From positions 1 to 23,857 of the forward strand of contig CAMDJS010000023.1 in NCBI GenBank assembly GCA_945900685.1: DNA of 23,857 nt. Reading direction: 5' to 3'. Numbering within the stretch: the stretch's first letter is position 1; each line of letters begins with the position of its first letter. The position numbers and the translations under genes were made by a program. The notes beneath the pieces are model-generated. The model was not told the DNA's origin. It was given only the letters and a program-made list of their open reading frames with translations, and searched no databases. This DNA comes from Bordetella parapertussis. GTDB lineage: Bacteria > Pseudomonadota > Gammaproteobacteria > Burkholderiales > Burkholderiaceae_C. Below, piece by piece: positions 1 to 6,948 of the stretch.

Positions 1-234
1 TCCCGCGGCGGCGCAAAAGCCCGTCCGTTTTTCAATATCGTTGTCGCTGACAAGCGCGTTCGCCGTGATGGCCGTTTCATCGAGCGTATCGGGTTCTACA
101 ACCCCATCGCTTCCGGTGGCGAAGAAGGCCTGCGCATTGCGCAAGACCGTTTGAGCTACTGGGTCGGCGTGGGCGCGCAAACATCGCCTACCGTTGATCG
201 CCTGATCAAGCAGGCCGGCAAAACAGCCGCCTGA
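1..234 (+). CDS. rpsP: 30S ribosomal protein S16, C-terminal part (5' end outside window)
   Basis: The reading frame is open from the first base and codes for 77 residues ending in TGA. It contains the conserved S16 stretches [24 protein letters not shown] and the segment around [16 protein letters not shown]16 is a small-subunit protein that binds 16S rRNA early and helps 30S assembly. The family is about 80-90 residues long, so only roughly the first six residues lie outside the window. It is the first gene of the classic rpsP-rimM-trmD-rplS cluster, with an 11-base gap to rimM, which implies cotranscription. Confidence 0.97.
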   Translation, partial: SRGGAKARPFFNIVVADKRVRRDGRFIERIGFYNPIASGGEEGLRIAQDRLSYWVGVGAQTSPTVDRLIKQAGKTAA

Positions 235-245
235 TCAAGCACCTG

Positions 246-818
246 ATGCTGCCCGCCTGGGAGCCTGCTGAATTACCAGCGGACGCCGTTGAAGTCGGGC
301 GCATTCTGGATGCTTGGGGTCTGAAAGGCTGGTTCAAGGTCTTGCCCCATAGCGCCTCTCCCGAGGCGCTTTTTTCTTCCAAACGTTGGTTTTTGCAACC
401 GAATGAACGCGGCGCTTCGCCCTTCAAAGGCACGGTGCTCATGCCAATTCGCGAAGCCAAAGAGCATGGCGATTCGGTGGTCGCTTGTCCTGTGGAAAGC
501 ATAGACCGGGATGTCGCCGAAAGCCTCAAAGGCGCGCGGATTTTTATTCCACGCTCCTCTTTCCCTTCCACCCAAGAAGACGAGTTTTATTGGGTGGATC
601 TGATCGGTTTGAGCGTGCGCAATCGCGAAGGCGTGGAGCTGGGAACAGTCAGCGAATTGATGTCCACCGGCCCGCAAACCGTGCTGGTTCTCACCCAGCC
701 CAATCCGGACGATACCGCGAAACCGTTGGAGCGCATGATCCCGTTTGTCAGCGCTTATGTGGACAAAGTGGACATGGCTGCCCGGCTGATTTTGGTCGAT
801 TGGCAAGCGGACTATTGA
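246..818 (+). CDS. rimM: 16S rRNA processing / ribosome maturation factor RimM
   Basis: The product has 190 residues. An N-terminal RimM domain contains VEVGRILDAWGLKGWFKVLP at about residues 16-35, a family hallmark. A C-terminal PRC-barrel domain begins near EFYWVDLIGLSV at about residue 117. RimM binds ribosomal protein S19 and helps mature the 3' domain of the 30S subunit. The ATG at 246 follows rpsP by 11 bases and lacks a clear Shine-Dalgarno sequence, so translation is probably coupled to rpsP. The protein is slightly longer than the E. coli one (about 182 residues), as is common in this order. The identification is firm; the exact start is somewhat less sure. Confidence 0.95.
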   Translation: MLPAWEPAELPADAVEVGRILDAWGLKGWFKVLPHSASPEALFSSKRWFLQPNERGASPFKGTVLMPIREAKEHGDSVVACPVESIDRDVAESLKGARIFIPRSSFPSTQEDEFYWVDLIGLSVRNREGVELGTVSELMSTGPQTVLVLTQPNPDDTAKPLERMIPFVSAYVDKVDMAARLILVDWQADY

Positions 819-828
819 AGTCACCGCC

Positions 829-1587
829 ATGCGCATAGACGTCATCACGCTGTTTCCAGAATTGATTCAGTCGTTCATCGAGCAAGGTGTGACGCGCCGT
901 GCCTACGACAGCGGTCAAATGGTTTTGAAATGCTGGAACCCGCGTGATTTTGCTGATGGCAACTACCGCCGGGTCGATGATCGGCCGTTCGGTGGCGGAC
1001 CGGGCATGGTGATGTTGGCTGAGCCCTTGGCGGCTTGTCTGTTGGCGATACGCCAGGAGCGCGCCGACGACAGACAAAGCGCGCCGCTGATTTATTTTTC
1101 TCCGACAGGCGAGACCCTTGACCAGACTTTGGTTCGCGAATCAGCCGCTTCTGTCAGTGGCGCCGTGTTGCTTTGCGGGCGTTATGAAGGTGTGGATCAG
1201 CGTTTCATCCAGACGTATGTTGACCGCCAAATCAGCTTGGGCGACTTTGTGTTGTCCGGTGGAGAATTACCCGCCATGGCTTGGCTGGATGCGGTGGCTC
1301 GCCTGCAACCCGGTGTCTTGAACGACAGTGACAGCCATGCCCAGGACAGCTTTTCGCCAAATTTAAGCGGCTTGCTCGACAGCCCGCATTTCACCCGTCC
1401 AGAGGTTTGGCGGGATTTGCCTGTGCCAGACGAATTGATGTCCGGCCACCATGCCCAGATCGCTGACTGGCGACGCACACAAAGCTTGCAACTGACGGCG
1501 GCGAACCGCCCCGACTTGATAGCCAAAGCCAGGCAGGCCGGACTGCTCAGCCCCAAAGACGAGCGAATTTTGGCTGGTAAAAGCTGA
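829..1587 (+). CDS. trmD: tRNA (guanine-N1)-methyltransferase (m1G37)
   Basis: TrmD uses S-adenosylmethionine to methylate N1 of G37, next to the anticodon of tRNAs reading CNN codons, and so prevents +1 frameshifting. The 252-residue protein has the usual family length. It shows the SPOUT trefoil-knot segments GRYEG (residues 117-121) and LGDFVLSGGELPAM (137-150), and an AQDSF segment whose Asp173 matches the catalytic aspartate of E. coli TrmD. The N-terminus MRIDVITLFPELI is typical and supports the ATG at 829, ten bases after the rimM stop. It is in an operon with rpsP and rimM. Confidence 0.97.
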   Translation: MRIDVITLFPELIQSFIEQGVTRRAYDSGQMVLKCWNPRDFADGNYRRVDDRPFGGGPGMVMLAEPLAACLLAIRQERADDRQSAPLIYFSPTGETLDQTLVRESAASVSGAVLLCGRYEGVDQRFIQTYVDRQISLGDFVLSGGELPAMAWLDAVARLQPGVLNDSDSHAQDSFSPNLSGLLDSPHFTRPEVWRDLPVPDELMSGHHAQIADWRRTQSLQLTAANRPDLIAKARQAGLLSPKDERILAGKS

Positions 1588-1600
1588 TTAGCCAGTTGGT

Positions 1601-1606
1601 TATAAT
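1601..1606 (+). promoter_or_regulatory. candidate -10 box for rplS
   Basis: A perfect TATAAT lies just after the trmD stop, about 100 bases upstream of rplS. No good -35 box is visible at the usual spacing. If it is used, the rplS transcript would have a leader of about 95 bases, ending in a clear AGAGG ribosome site at 1696-1700. This would let L19 be made independently of rimM and trmD. Confidence 0.4.
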
Positions 1607-1705
1607 GGAGGGCTTTTCGATCCTCTGGGTGGCCGCCTGGTGTTTTAGCCTTTGTGCAAATACCGGCCTTTTGTGTAGCGCATCCATGATCGTACAGAGG
1701 ACCTC

Positions 1706-2098
1706 ATGAATCTCATCCAAATCCTGGAACAGGAAGAAATCGCCCGCATGGGCAAAAAAATCCCCGTTTTCGCCCCCGGCGACACCGTGGTGGTCAGCGT
1801 GAATGTGGTTGAAGGCAGCCGCAAACGTGTGCAGGCCTTTGAGGGCGTGGTCATTGCCAAGCGAAACCGCGGCATCAACAGCAATTTCATCGTTCGCAAA
1901 ATCTCCAGCGGCGAAGGCGTGGAGCGTACCTTCCAAACCTACAGCCCCTTGATCGCAGGTATTGAAGTCAAGCGTCGTGGTGATGTGCGTCGTGCCAAAC
2001 TGTACTATTTGCGTGAGCGCAGCGGCAAATCAGCACGTATTAAAGAAAAACTCACCGCCAAGGCCACACCGGCGTCCAAGGCAGCTGCTGCTCAGTAA
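1706..2098 (+). CDS. rplS: 50S ribosomal protein L19
   Basis: The 130-residue protein matches L19 throughout: the N-terminal [12 protein letters not shown], then [42 protein letters not shown] and the C-terminal [18 protein letters not shown]19 sits at the 30S-50S interface. The start follows an AGAGG ribosome site at 1696-1700. The Ala/Lys-rich tail (about residues 114-130) is a common lineage extension. It is separated from trmD by 118 bases holding a candidate promoter and is followed by a strong terminator, so it is the last gene of the ribosomal cluster. Confidence 0.98.
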   Translation: MNLIQILEQEEIARMGKKIPVFAPGDTVVVSVNVVEGSRKRVQAFEGVVIAKRNRGINSNFIVRKISSGEGVERTFQTYSPLIAGIEVKRRGDVRRAKLYYLRERSGKSARIKEKLTAKATPASKAAAAQ

Positions 2099-2121
2099 TT
2101 TCTCATTGAGGATTGACTGCC

Positions 2122-2157
2122 AAACCGCCCCAGCGCCAAGCTGCGGCGGTTTTTTTC
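2122..2157 (+). terminator. Rho-independent terminator after rplS
   Basis: A perfect 8-bp stem, AAACCGCC (2122-2129) with GGCGGTTT (2145-2152), is extended inward across a C/C mismatch by CAGC (2131-2134) pairing with GCTG (2140-2143). A run of seven T follows at 2150-2156. The T run ends only eight bases before the ATG of the next gene. Confidence 0.92.
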
Positions 2158-2164
2158 ATTGACC

Positions 2165-2869
2165 ATGACTCAACCACCTTCCGTTTCTTTGGCACAGATT
2201 CCGAACTTCTCGCCTCATGAGGCTAAAGTTTTAGGAACGGATGCGCATTTGCCGCGTCTGTCTGCGGCTGATTTGACAGCCGACGAATTGCGCCGCAGAT
2301 TCGCTAAGCCATGGGGTCAAGAGCCATCAGCATTCCACGAACCGCCATGGCATGACAAACCGCCCAAGCCAGCTTCTGTTTTGCTTGGCATTGTGTTACG
2401 GGAAGAACCAACTGTGTTGCTCACTTTGCGCACTGCGCATTTGTCTTCACATTCCGGGCAAGTCGCTTTGCCGGGTGGTCGACAAGACGAGCAAGATGCA
2501 GATGAGATTTCGGCCGCCTTGCGCGAAGCGCAAGAGGAGGTTGGCTTGCATCCGCACTATGTGTCCGTTTTGGGTTGCCTGCCGGTGTATGTGACTGGCA
2601 CTGGCTACAAAGTAACGCCCGTGGTGGCTTTGCTAGATCCGGCGATGCAATTGATCGCCAATCCGCAGGAAGTGGCTGAGGTGTTTGAGGTGCCGCTCGA
2701 ATTTTTGATGAATCCCGCCAATCACCGCAGGCACGCGGTTGAGTGGAAGGGTATCAAACGGGAGTGGTTTTCAATGCCTTATGAAAAAGAAATGCATCAA
2801 CGTCTTATTTGGGGAGCGACAGCAGGTATATTGAAGCACCTTTATCAGTTTTTACAGGTTGGCAAATGA
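2165..2869 (+). CDS. NUDIX hydrolase, CoA pyrophosphatase (NudL/UPF0035) type
   Basis: The protein has 234 residues from the ATG at 2165; an in-frame TTG at 2159 is a less likely start. The core HSGQVALPGGRQD leads into a NUDIX box ending REAQEEVGL, with catalytic Glu121, Glu124 and Glu125. There are 14 residues between the box glycine and REAQEE. That one-residue spread relative to the standard box, together with the preceding LLTLRTAHLSSHSGQV, marks the NudL/UPF0035 group. Members hydrolyse CoA or acyl-CoA to 3'-phosphoadenosine phosphate and 4'-phosphopantetheine. The C-terminal YVTGTGYKVTPVVALLDP also fits. No Shine-Dalgarno sequence is visible because the rplS terminator abuts the start. 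The next gene follows after 28 bases. Confidence 0.88.
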   Translation: MTQPPSVSLAQIPNFSPHEAKVLGTDAHLPRLSAADLTADELRRRFAKPWGQEPSAFHEPPWHDKPPKPASVLLGIVLREEPTVLLTLRTAHLSSHSGQVALPGGRQDEQDADEISAALREAQEEVGLHPHYVSVLGCLPVYVTGTGYKVTPVVALLDPAMQLIANPQEVAEVFEVPLEFLMNPANHRRHAVEWKGIKREWFSMPYEKEMHQRLIWGATAGILKHLYQFLQVGK

Positions 2870-2897
2870 AGGGGTCAGCTGCTTTTATGATTGAACC

Positions 2898-3872
2898 ATG
2901 AGCTTCATCTCTCTTTTATTTGCATTTTTGCTAGAGCAAGTCAGGCCATTGGCATCTGGTCATGGCTTGGAGCGAAGCTTTCAGGCTTGGGCTGAATGGT
3001 TGAAAAACAACCTGGATGCCGGTGACATTAAACATGCTTGGACAGCTTGGCTGATTGCCTTGGGCGCTCCCTGTTTGCTGGTTGCCGCCATCCATTGGTG
3101 GCTGATGCTCAGCCTTGGTTGGGTGTTTGCCATGCTGTGGAGCCTGGCTGTGTTGTATGCAACCTTGGGTTTCAGGCGATTCAGCCACCATTTCACTGGC
3201 ATTCGCGACGCACTGGCCACAGGTGACGATGTATTGGCCAGAGAGTTGTTGCGTGACTGGCAAGGGGAGTCGGACCTGCTCATCAGCCGCACGGAAATTG
3301 TTCGCCATGTCATAGAGCATTCAGCGCTGGCAGCTCACCGGCATGTTTTTGGTGTGGTGGCCTGGTTTTCTGTGCTCGCGGCGCTGGGATTGGGGCCGGT
3401 AGGTGCTTTATTTTTCCGATTGGCCGCCTTGCTCAACAGCGCCTGGGGTGACAAACAGCAATCAAGCGGTCCCCCAGAAACGCAGGTAAGCGATGCCTTG
3501 AAGTCGGTTTCCACCAAGGCGTGGCAACGCGTGGATTGGTTGCCTGCCCGTTTGACTGGTTTGACTTTTGCGGTGGTCGGCAATTTTGAAGATGCGGTGG
3601 ATGCATGGCGCCAAGGCGCAGAGCATTTTCAAAACCCAAATGACGGCGTGGTGCTTTCGGCAACCGCAGGTGCCATCAATGTGAGATTGGGTGGTGTTCT
3701 ACCTGATTCACTGGATGCAGATCTGGCCAATGCACAAGAAGTCAATCCGCCGACCGCTGGGCGGGAACCCGAATTTGCGCATTTGCGCAGTATGGTGGGC
3801 TTGGTTTGGCGTGCGGTGGTGATGTGGATGGTGTTACTTGCATTGCTCACACTGGCGCGCTTGGTCGGCTGA
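2898..3872 (+). CDS. CobD/CbiB (AmpE-like) family inner-membrane protein
   Basis: The product has 324 residues. Hydrophobic segments lie near residues 48-90 (two), 145-175 and 300-324. The order of features, an arginine-containing SRTEIVRHVIEHSALAAHRHVFGVVAWF followed by GPVGALFFRLAALL, resembles the CobD/CbiB and AmpE superfamily. CobD/CbiB attaches the aminopropanol arm to adenosylcobyric acid. However, no other cobalamin genes are nearby, and the canonical CbiB residues are only loosely kept. A true cobalamin role is therefore unproven, and an AmpE-like function is also possible. It lies 28 bases downstream of the NUDIX gene and converges on rsgA. The start lacks a strong ribosome site. 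Confidence 0.7.
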   Translation: MSFISLLFAFLLEQVRPLASGHGLERSFQAWAEWLKNNLDAGDIKHAWTAWLIALGAPCLLVAAIHWWLMLSLGWVFAMLWSLAVLYATLGFRRFSHHFTGIRDALATGDDVLARELLRDWQGESDLLISRTEIVRHVIEHSALAAHRHVFGVVAWFSVLAALGLGPVGALFFRLAALLNSAWGDKQQSSGPPETQVSDALKSVSTKAWQRVDWLPARLTGLTFAVVGNFEDAVDAWRQGAEHFQNPNDGVVLSATAGAINVRLGGVLPDSLDADLANAQEVNPPTAGREPEFAHLRSMVGLVWRAVVMWMVLLALLTLARLVG

Positions 3873-3884
3873 GCGCCTTTTCTT

Positions 3885-4778
3885 TCAATAATTTTTGGGC
3901 GCAGACATTTCTGCAAACAACTCAACATATATTTTGTGGCGTCCGGCATCTATCAGCCCTTTGGACAAGGCTTGGCGCACACCGCAATCCGGCTCATGTA
4001 CGTGGGTGCAGTTATAAAACTTGCAATGATCGCTGTGTGTTTTGATGTCAGGCATGCAACTGGCCAAGTCACTGGCGACAATATGGTTGAGGCCGAACTC
4101 CTGAAACCCGGGTGAATCCAAAAGCGCTGTGGTTTTGTCTTCATCCACCCAATACCAGGTCGTGGACGTGGTGGTGTGTTTGCCGCTGTGTAGCGCCTTA
4201 GAGATGATGTTGGTGCTGGCGTTCGCCTGTGGCACCAAGCGGTTGATGAGAGTGCTTTTGCCGGCTCCAGAAGGCCCTAAAACCAAGGTAGTTTTGTGTT
4301 GCAAGGCTTGACGCAATTGCGCCAAATCGTCTTCATGGTTGAGCAATCCTAGCGTTAACACCTGGACGCCGAATGCACGGTAAGGTTCAAGCCGTACCCA
4401 TGCTTTATCAAAAGCCTGCGTCAAATCTTGTTTGTTCAGTGCGATCAAACTTCGAATGCCTGCTTGCTCGGCTGCAATCAATGCCCGCGCGACTTGACTT
4501 TGTGAGAACTCAGGCTCGGCGGCTACCAGCACCAGCACCTGGTCCAGATTGGCGGCAAACGATTTGGTGCGAATGTCATCCTGACGGTAAAACAAATTAC
4601 GCCGTGGATCAATGGACTCAATGCTGCCTTCATCTTCACTGGCCAGCCATTGCACCAAGTCGCCAACCACAGCTTGATTTTTTTTGCCGCGTGGATGACA
4701 GATGCGGCGCTTGCCCTCGTTGTCTTCGACCACCACGTGCCTGCCGTGGCTGGCCACCACACGACCGGACAAGGTCAT
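3885..4778 (-). CDS. rsgA: ribosome small-subunit biogenesis GTPase RsgA
   Basis: The 297-residue protein is a circularly permuted GTPase. An N-terminal OB-fold (residues 1-65, GRVV...RRICHPRGKK) is followed by motifs in permuted order: G4 NKQD (115-118), G1 GPSGAGKS (168-175), then G3 DSPG (221-224). A C-terminal zinc-binding set is Cys252, Cys257, His259 and Cys265, in the same pattern as E. coli RsgA. RsgA binds the 30S subunit late in assembly and releases RbfA on GTP hydrolysis. Its ATG overlaps the TGA of the upstream M48 protease gene (ATGA, 4775-4778), so the two are translationally coupled. Confidence 0.97.
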   Translation of the reverse strand: MTLSGRVVASHGRHVVVEDNEGKRRICHPRGKKNQAVVGDLVQWLASEDEGSIESIDPRRNLFYRQDDIRTKSFAANLDQVLVLVAAEPEFSQSQVARALIAAEQAGIRSLIALNKQDLTQAFDKAWVRLEPYRAFGVQVLTLGLLNHEDDLAQLRQALQHKTTLVLGPSGAGKSTLINRLVPQANASTNIISKALHSGKHTTTSTTWYWVDEDKTTALLDSPGFQEFGLNHIVASDLASCMPDIKTHSDHCKFYNCTHVHEPDCGVRQALSKGLIDAGRHKIYVELFAEMSAPKNY

Positions 4779-6031
4779 GCAGTCAGTCTGGCCAGCCGCT
4801 GGGACGCTGGCGGATGTGAATGGTAGAAAGTCACGTACAAAGGGTCAGGTGTGAGCGTTGACGCATTGTCTTGGTATAACTTGATCAATGCTTGGCGCAG
4901 ATCGGAAGCATTCGCGTGTTGACAGGCAAAAGCGTCGGCTTCAAATTCATGTTTGCGTGAGCGGGCAGCGCGCACAGGCGTGGCAATGAATGTCAACAAG
5001 GGAACAAACTGCATGAACAGCAAAAGCGCTAAGGCGTCATTGGCAGACATGGCATGGGGCATGACACCTAAGCCTTCGTAAAACCAAATCTGCGTACTCA
5101 GCCAACCCAAAGCGGCCATACCAAACAAGGTGATGACGAAACTGCGAATCAGCGACTGCGGAATATGGTTGAGTTTGGCGTGGCCAAGTTCGTGTGCCAA
5201 CACGGCTTCCATTTCGCTGGCGTTGAGTTGCTTCAATAAAGTATCGAAAAACACCACTCGCTTTTGTTTGCCCAGTCCAGTGAAAAATGCATTCGAGTGC
5301 GCAGACCGGCGGCTGCCATCCATCACAAAAAAACCGTCCGACTTAAAGCCGGTGCGGTGCATCAACTGGTCAACCCGATCTTTCAAATCTGCGTCTTCAA
5401 GAGGTTGAAATTTATTAAATAGAGGCATGATGTAGTTGGGCGCAATCCACATCACAAACAATTGGTAGGCAACCAATAAAGCCCAGGCCAGCAACCACCA
5501 CAAAGTGCCACCCGAATTCATGAGAAACAAGACGGCCCAAATCAATGGCAGACCCAGCACCAAACCTACCAATGTGCTTTTCAACAAATCACTGATCCAA
5601 AGACCTACTGTCATGTTGTTAAAGCCAAAGTGCTGCTCGATTTTGAAAGTTTGGTAATAGGAAACCGGCAGGTTAACGAGTCCTGAGATCAGCATGAAAC
5701 CCAGCACCAACAACAATTGTTGAAGCATGCCCGGACCGGTCAAACCCATCAGCGCGGTGTCAAGCAATGTGAGCCCGCCCATCAAGGTCCAGCCCAAGAG
5801 AACCACCGCGTCTATAGCCAAATCCCAGTAACCCAACTGCAATTTGGCCAAGGTGTAATCAGCCGCCTTTTGATGCGTTGGAAGACTGATGGCAGATGCA
5901 AAGTCTGCAGGCACCTCATTGCGGTGCCGCGCAACATGCCTGACTTGGCGACTGGCCAGCCACAATTTGAGAAGCAAATTAATCAACAGCAAAGCTGTGA
6001 AAACAAGGGTGAAATGCATAGAAGAGATCAT
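4775..6031 (-). CDS. M48 family membrane metalloprotease (Ste24/CAAX protease-1 type)
   Basis: The 418-residue protein carries the zinc motif HELGH (residues 280-284, His280/Glu281/His284) and a third ligand, probably Glu362, in HEFEADAFA. This is the M48A layout of Ste24-like proteases. Several membrane segments are visible: about 7-26, 72-95, 103-122, 150-170, 177-198, 297-313 and 333-352. An N-terminal region with EQHFGFNNMT precedes the catalytic domain, as in CAAX prenyl protease 1. Bacteria lack the eukaryotic prenylated substrates, so the likely job is quality control of membrane proteins. The start could be the ATG at 6031 or at 6019; neither has a clear ribosome site. It is divergent from orn and overlaps rsgA. 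Confidence 0.93.
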   Translation of the reverse strand: MISSMHFTLVFTALLLINLLLKLWLASRQVRHVARHRNEVPADFASAISLPTHQKAADYTLAKLQLGYWDLAIDAVVLLGWTLMGGLTLLDTALMGLTGPGMLQQLLLVLGFMLISGLVNLPVSYYQTFKIEQHFGFNNMTVGLWISDLLKSTLVGLVLGLPLIWAVLFLMNSGGTLWWLLAWALLVAYQLFVMWIAPNYIMPLFNKFQPLEDADLKDRVDQLMHRTGFKSDGFFVMDGSRRSAHSNAFFTGLGKQKRVVFFDTLLKQLNASEMEAVLAHELGHAKLNHIPQSLIRSFVITLFGMAALGWLSTQIWFYEGLGVMPHAMSANDALALLLFMQFVPLLTFIATPVRAARSRKHEFEADAFACQHANASDLRQALIKLYQDNASTLTPDPLYVTFYHSHPPASQRLARLTA

Positions 6032-6086
6032 GTGGTTAAGTGTAGATGTTTTTGAAAAGACGAAATTTGATGCGTCTTAGTCAGCT

Positions 6087-6117
6087 CAATGCAAAGTATT
6101 TTCCTTGAGTTGCATTG
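6087..6117. repeat. 8-bp perfect inverted repeat between M48 protease gene and orn
   Basis: CAATGCAA (6087-6094) and TTGCATTG (6110-6117) are perfect reverse complements separated by 15 bases. They sit in the 115-base divergent intergenic region, 29 bases before the orn ATG. A competing 5-bp pairing, CTCAA (6085-6089) with TTGAG (6105-6109), overlaps it. It could be a paired operator site or a hairpin in the orn leader. No protein can be named. Confidence 0.45.
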
Positions 6118-6146
6118 CCTTGTCGGGCTTGAGGGACAATCTGCAG

Positions 6147-6737
6147 ATGAACTCAGCCAACGCCACTACTTCAACACCCGAGCAACCCGTCTTGGCCAAA
6201 AATGACAACAACCTGGTGTGGTTGGACTGTGAAATGTCAGGCCTAGACCCAGAAAAAGAACGTTTACTTGAAATTGCCATCGTTGTCACAGGTCCGAACC
6301 TCACGCCGCGCATTGAAGGCCCGGTGGTGGTTATTCACCAAAGCAATGAGTTGCTGGCCGGCATGGACGCTTGGAACAAGGGCACGCACGGCAAAAGTGG
6401 TTTGATCGATAAGGTCAAGGCCTCGGTCACGACCGAAGCCCAGGCAGAAGAGCAATTGATTGAGTTCATGAAGAAATATGTCAGCAAAGGTGTGGCCCCC
6501 ATGTGCGGTAACACCATTGGGCAGGACAGACGGTTTCTGCTCAAGTACCTGCCAAAACTGGAGGGATGGTTTCACTACCGCAACTTGGATGTCAGCACCT
6601 TGAAGGAATTGTCCAAACGCTGGAAGCCCGAGGTGTATGCATCGTTCAAAAAACAGCAAAGCCACACCGCTTTGGCAGACGTGCACGAATCCATCGAAGA
6701 ACTTGCGCATTACCGCGAGCATTTTCTGAAACTGTAA
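6147..6737 (+). CDS. orn: oligoribonuclease
   Basis: Orn is a 3'-5' exoribonuclease of the DEDDh group that degrades 2-5-mer RNAs, including pGpG from cyclic-di-GMP turnover. In this 196-residue protein Exo I is DCEMSGLDP with Asp27 and Glu29. The Exo II aspartate is Asp127 in TIGQDRRF, and Exo III is [14 protein letters not shown] with His173 and Asp178. [11 protein letters not shown] is also typical. The ATG at 6147 is preceded by GAGGG (6131-6135) at a workable distance. This start gives an N-terminal tail of about 20 residues beyond the usual length of about 180. An upstream in-frame TTG (6105) lies inside the inverted repeat and is less likely. Confidence 0.96.
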   Translation: MNSANATTSTPEQPVLAKNDNNLVWLDCEMSGLDPEKERLLEIAIVVTGPNLTPRIEGPVVVIHQSNELLAGMDAWNKGTHGKSGLIDKVKASVTTEAQAEEQLIEFMKKYVSKGVAPMCGNTIGQDRRFLLKYLPKLEGWFHYRNLDVSTLKELSKRWKPEVYASFKKQQSHTALADVHESIEELAHYREHFLKL

Positions 6738-6789
6738 GTAGTCGTAAAAAGCCGCAACAGCATCCGCATTTCGTGCGAGAATATCCTGA

Positions 6790-6932
6790 GTCGCACTTGA
6801 TGGTGTGACATTGCTACATCCTCCTCACACCTTGGGTTCATCTGAACCGCGTTGCAAAATTTTGCAGCATGCTTTGTTTGAAGGTTGATGTTTTTCCAAC
6901 CTTTGAACGGAGCAGCCTCACCTTTTCAGGTG
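6790..6932 (+). promoter_or_regulatory. structured leader upstream of the DEAD-box helicase gene
   Basis: The 211-base gap after orn holds several dyads. GTCGCAC (6790-6796) pairs with GTGTGAC (6803-6809) using one G-U. TGCAAAATTTTGCA (6853-6866) is a perfect 14-base palindrome. AAGGTTG (6881-6887) pairs with CAACCTT (6897-6903). CACCT (6919-6923) pairs with AGGTG (6928-6932) around a TTTC loop, ending 16 bases before the ATG. None is followed by a T run, so they are not ordinary terminators. They could control helicase expression at the RNA level, or the 14-base palindrome could be a protein-binding site. No clear promoter or Shine-Dalgarno sequence is seen. Confidence 0.4.
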
Positions 6933-6948
6933 CGGGCTAAAAAACACA

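Noticed and set aside
273..848. 191-codon minus-strand frame opposite rimM
   Set aside because: Covers rimM and the trmD start with no recognisable motif; a shadow of rimM.
2887..2901. Four-codon open frame (ATG ATT GAA CCA TGA) overlapping the CobD-like start
   Set aside because: Could be a leader minicistron but is too short to support; no ribosome site visible.
3873..3902. GCGCC / GGCGC pairing between the CobD-like gene and rsgA as a shared terminator
   Set aside because: Only five base pairs with a 20-base loop and no clear T run after the right arm on the plus strand.
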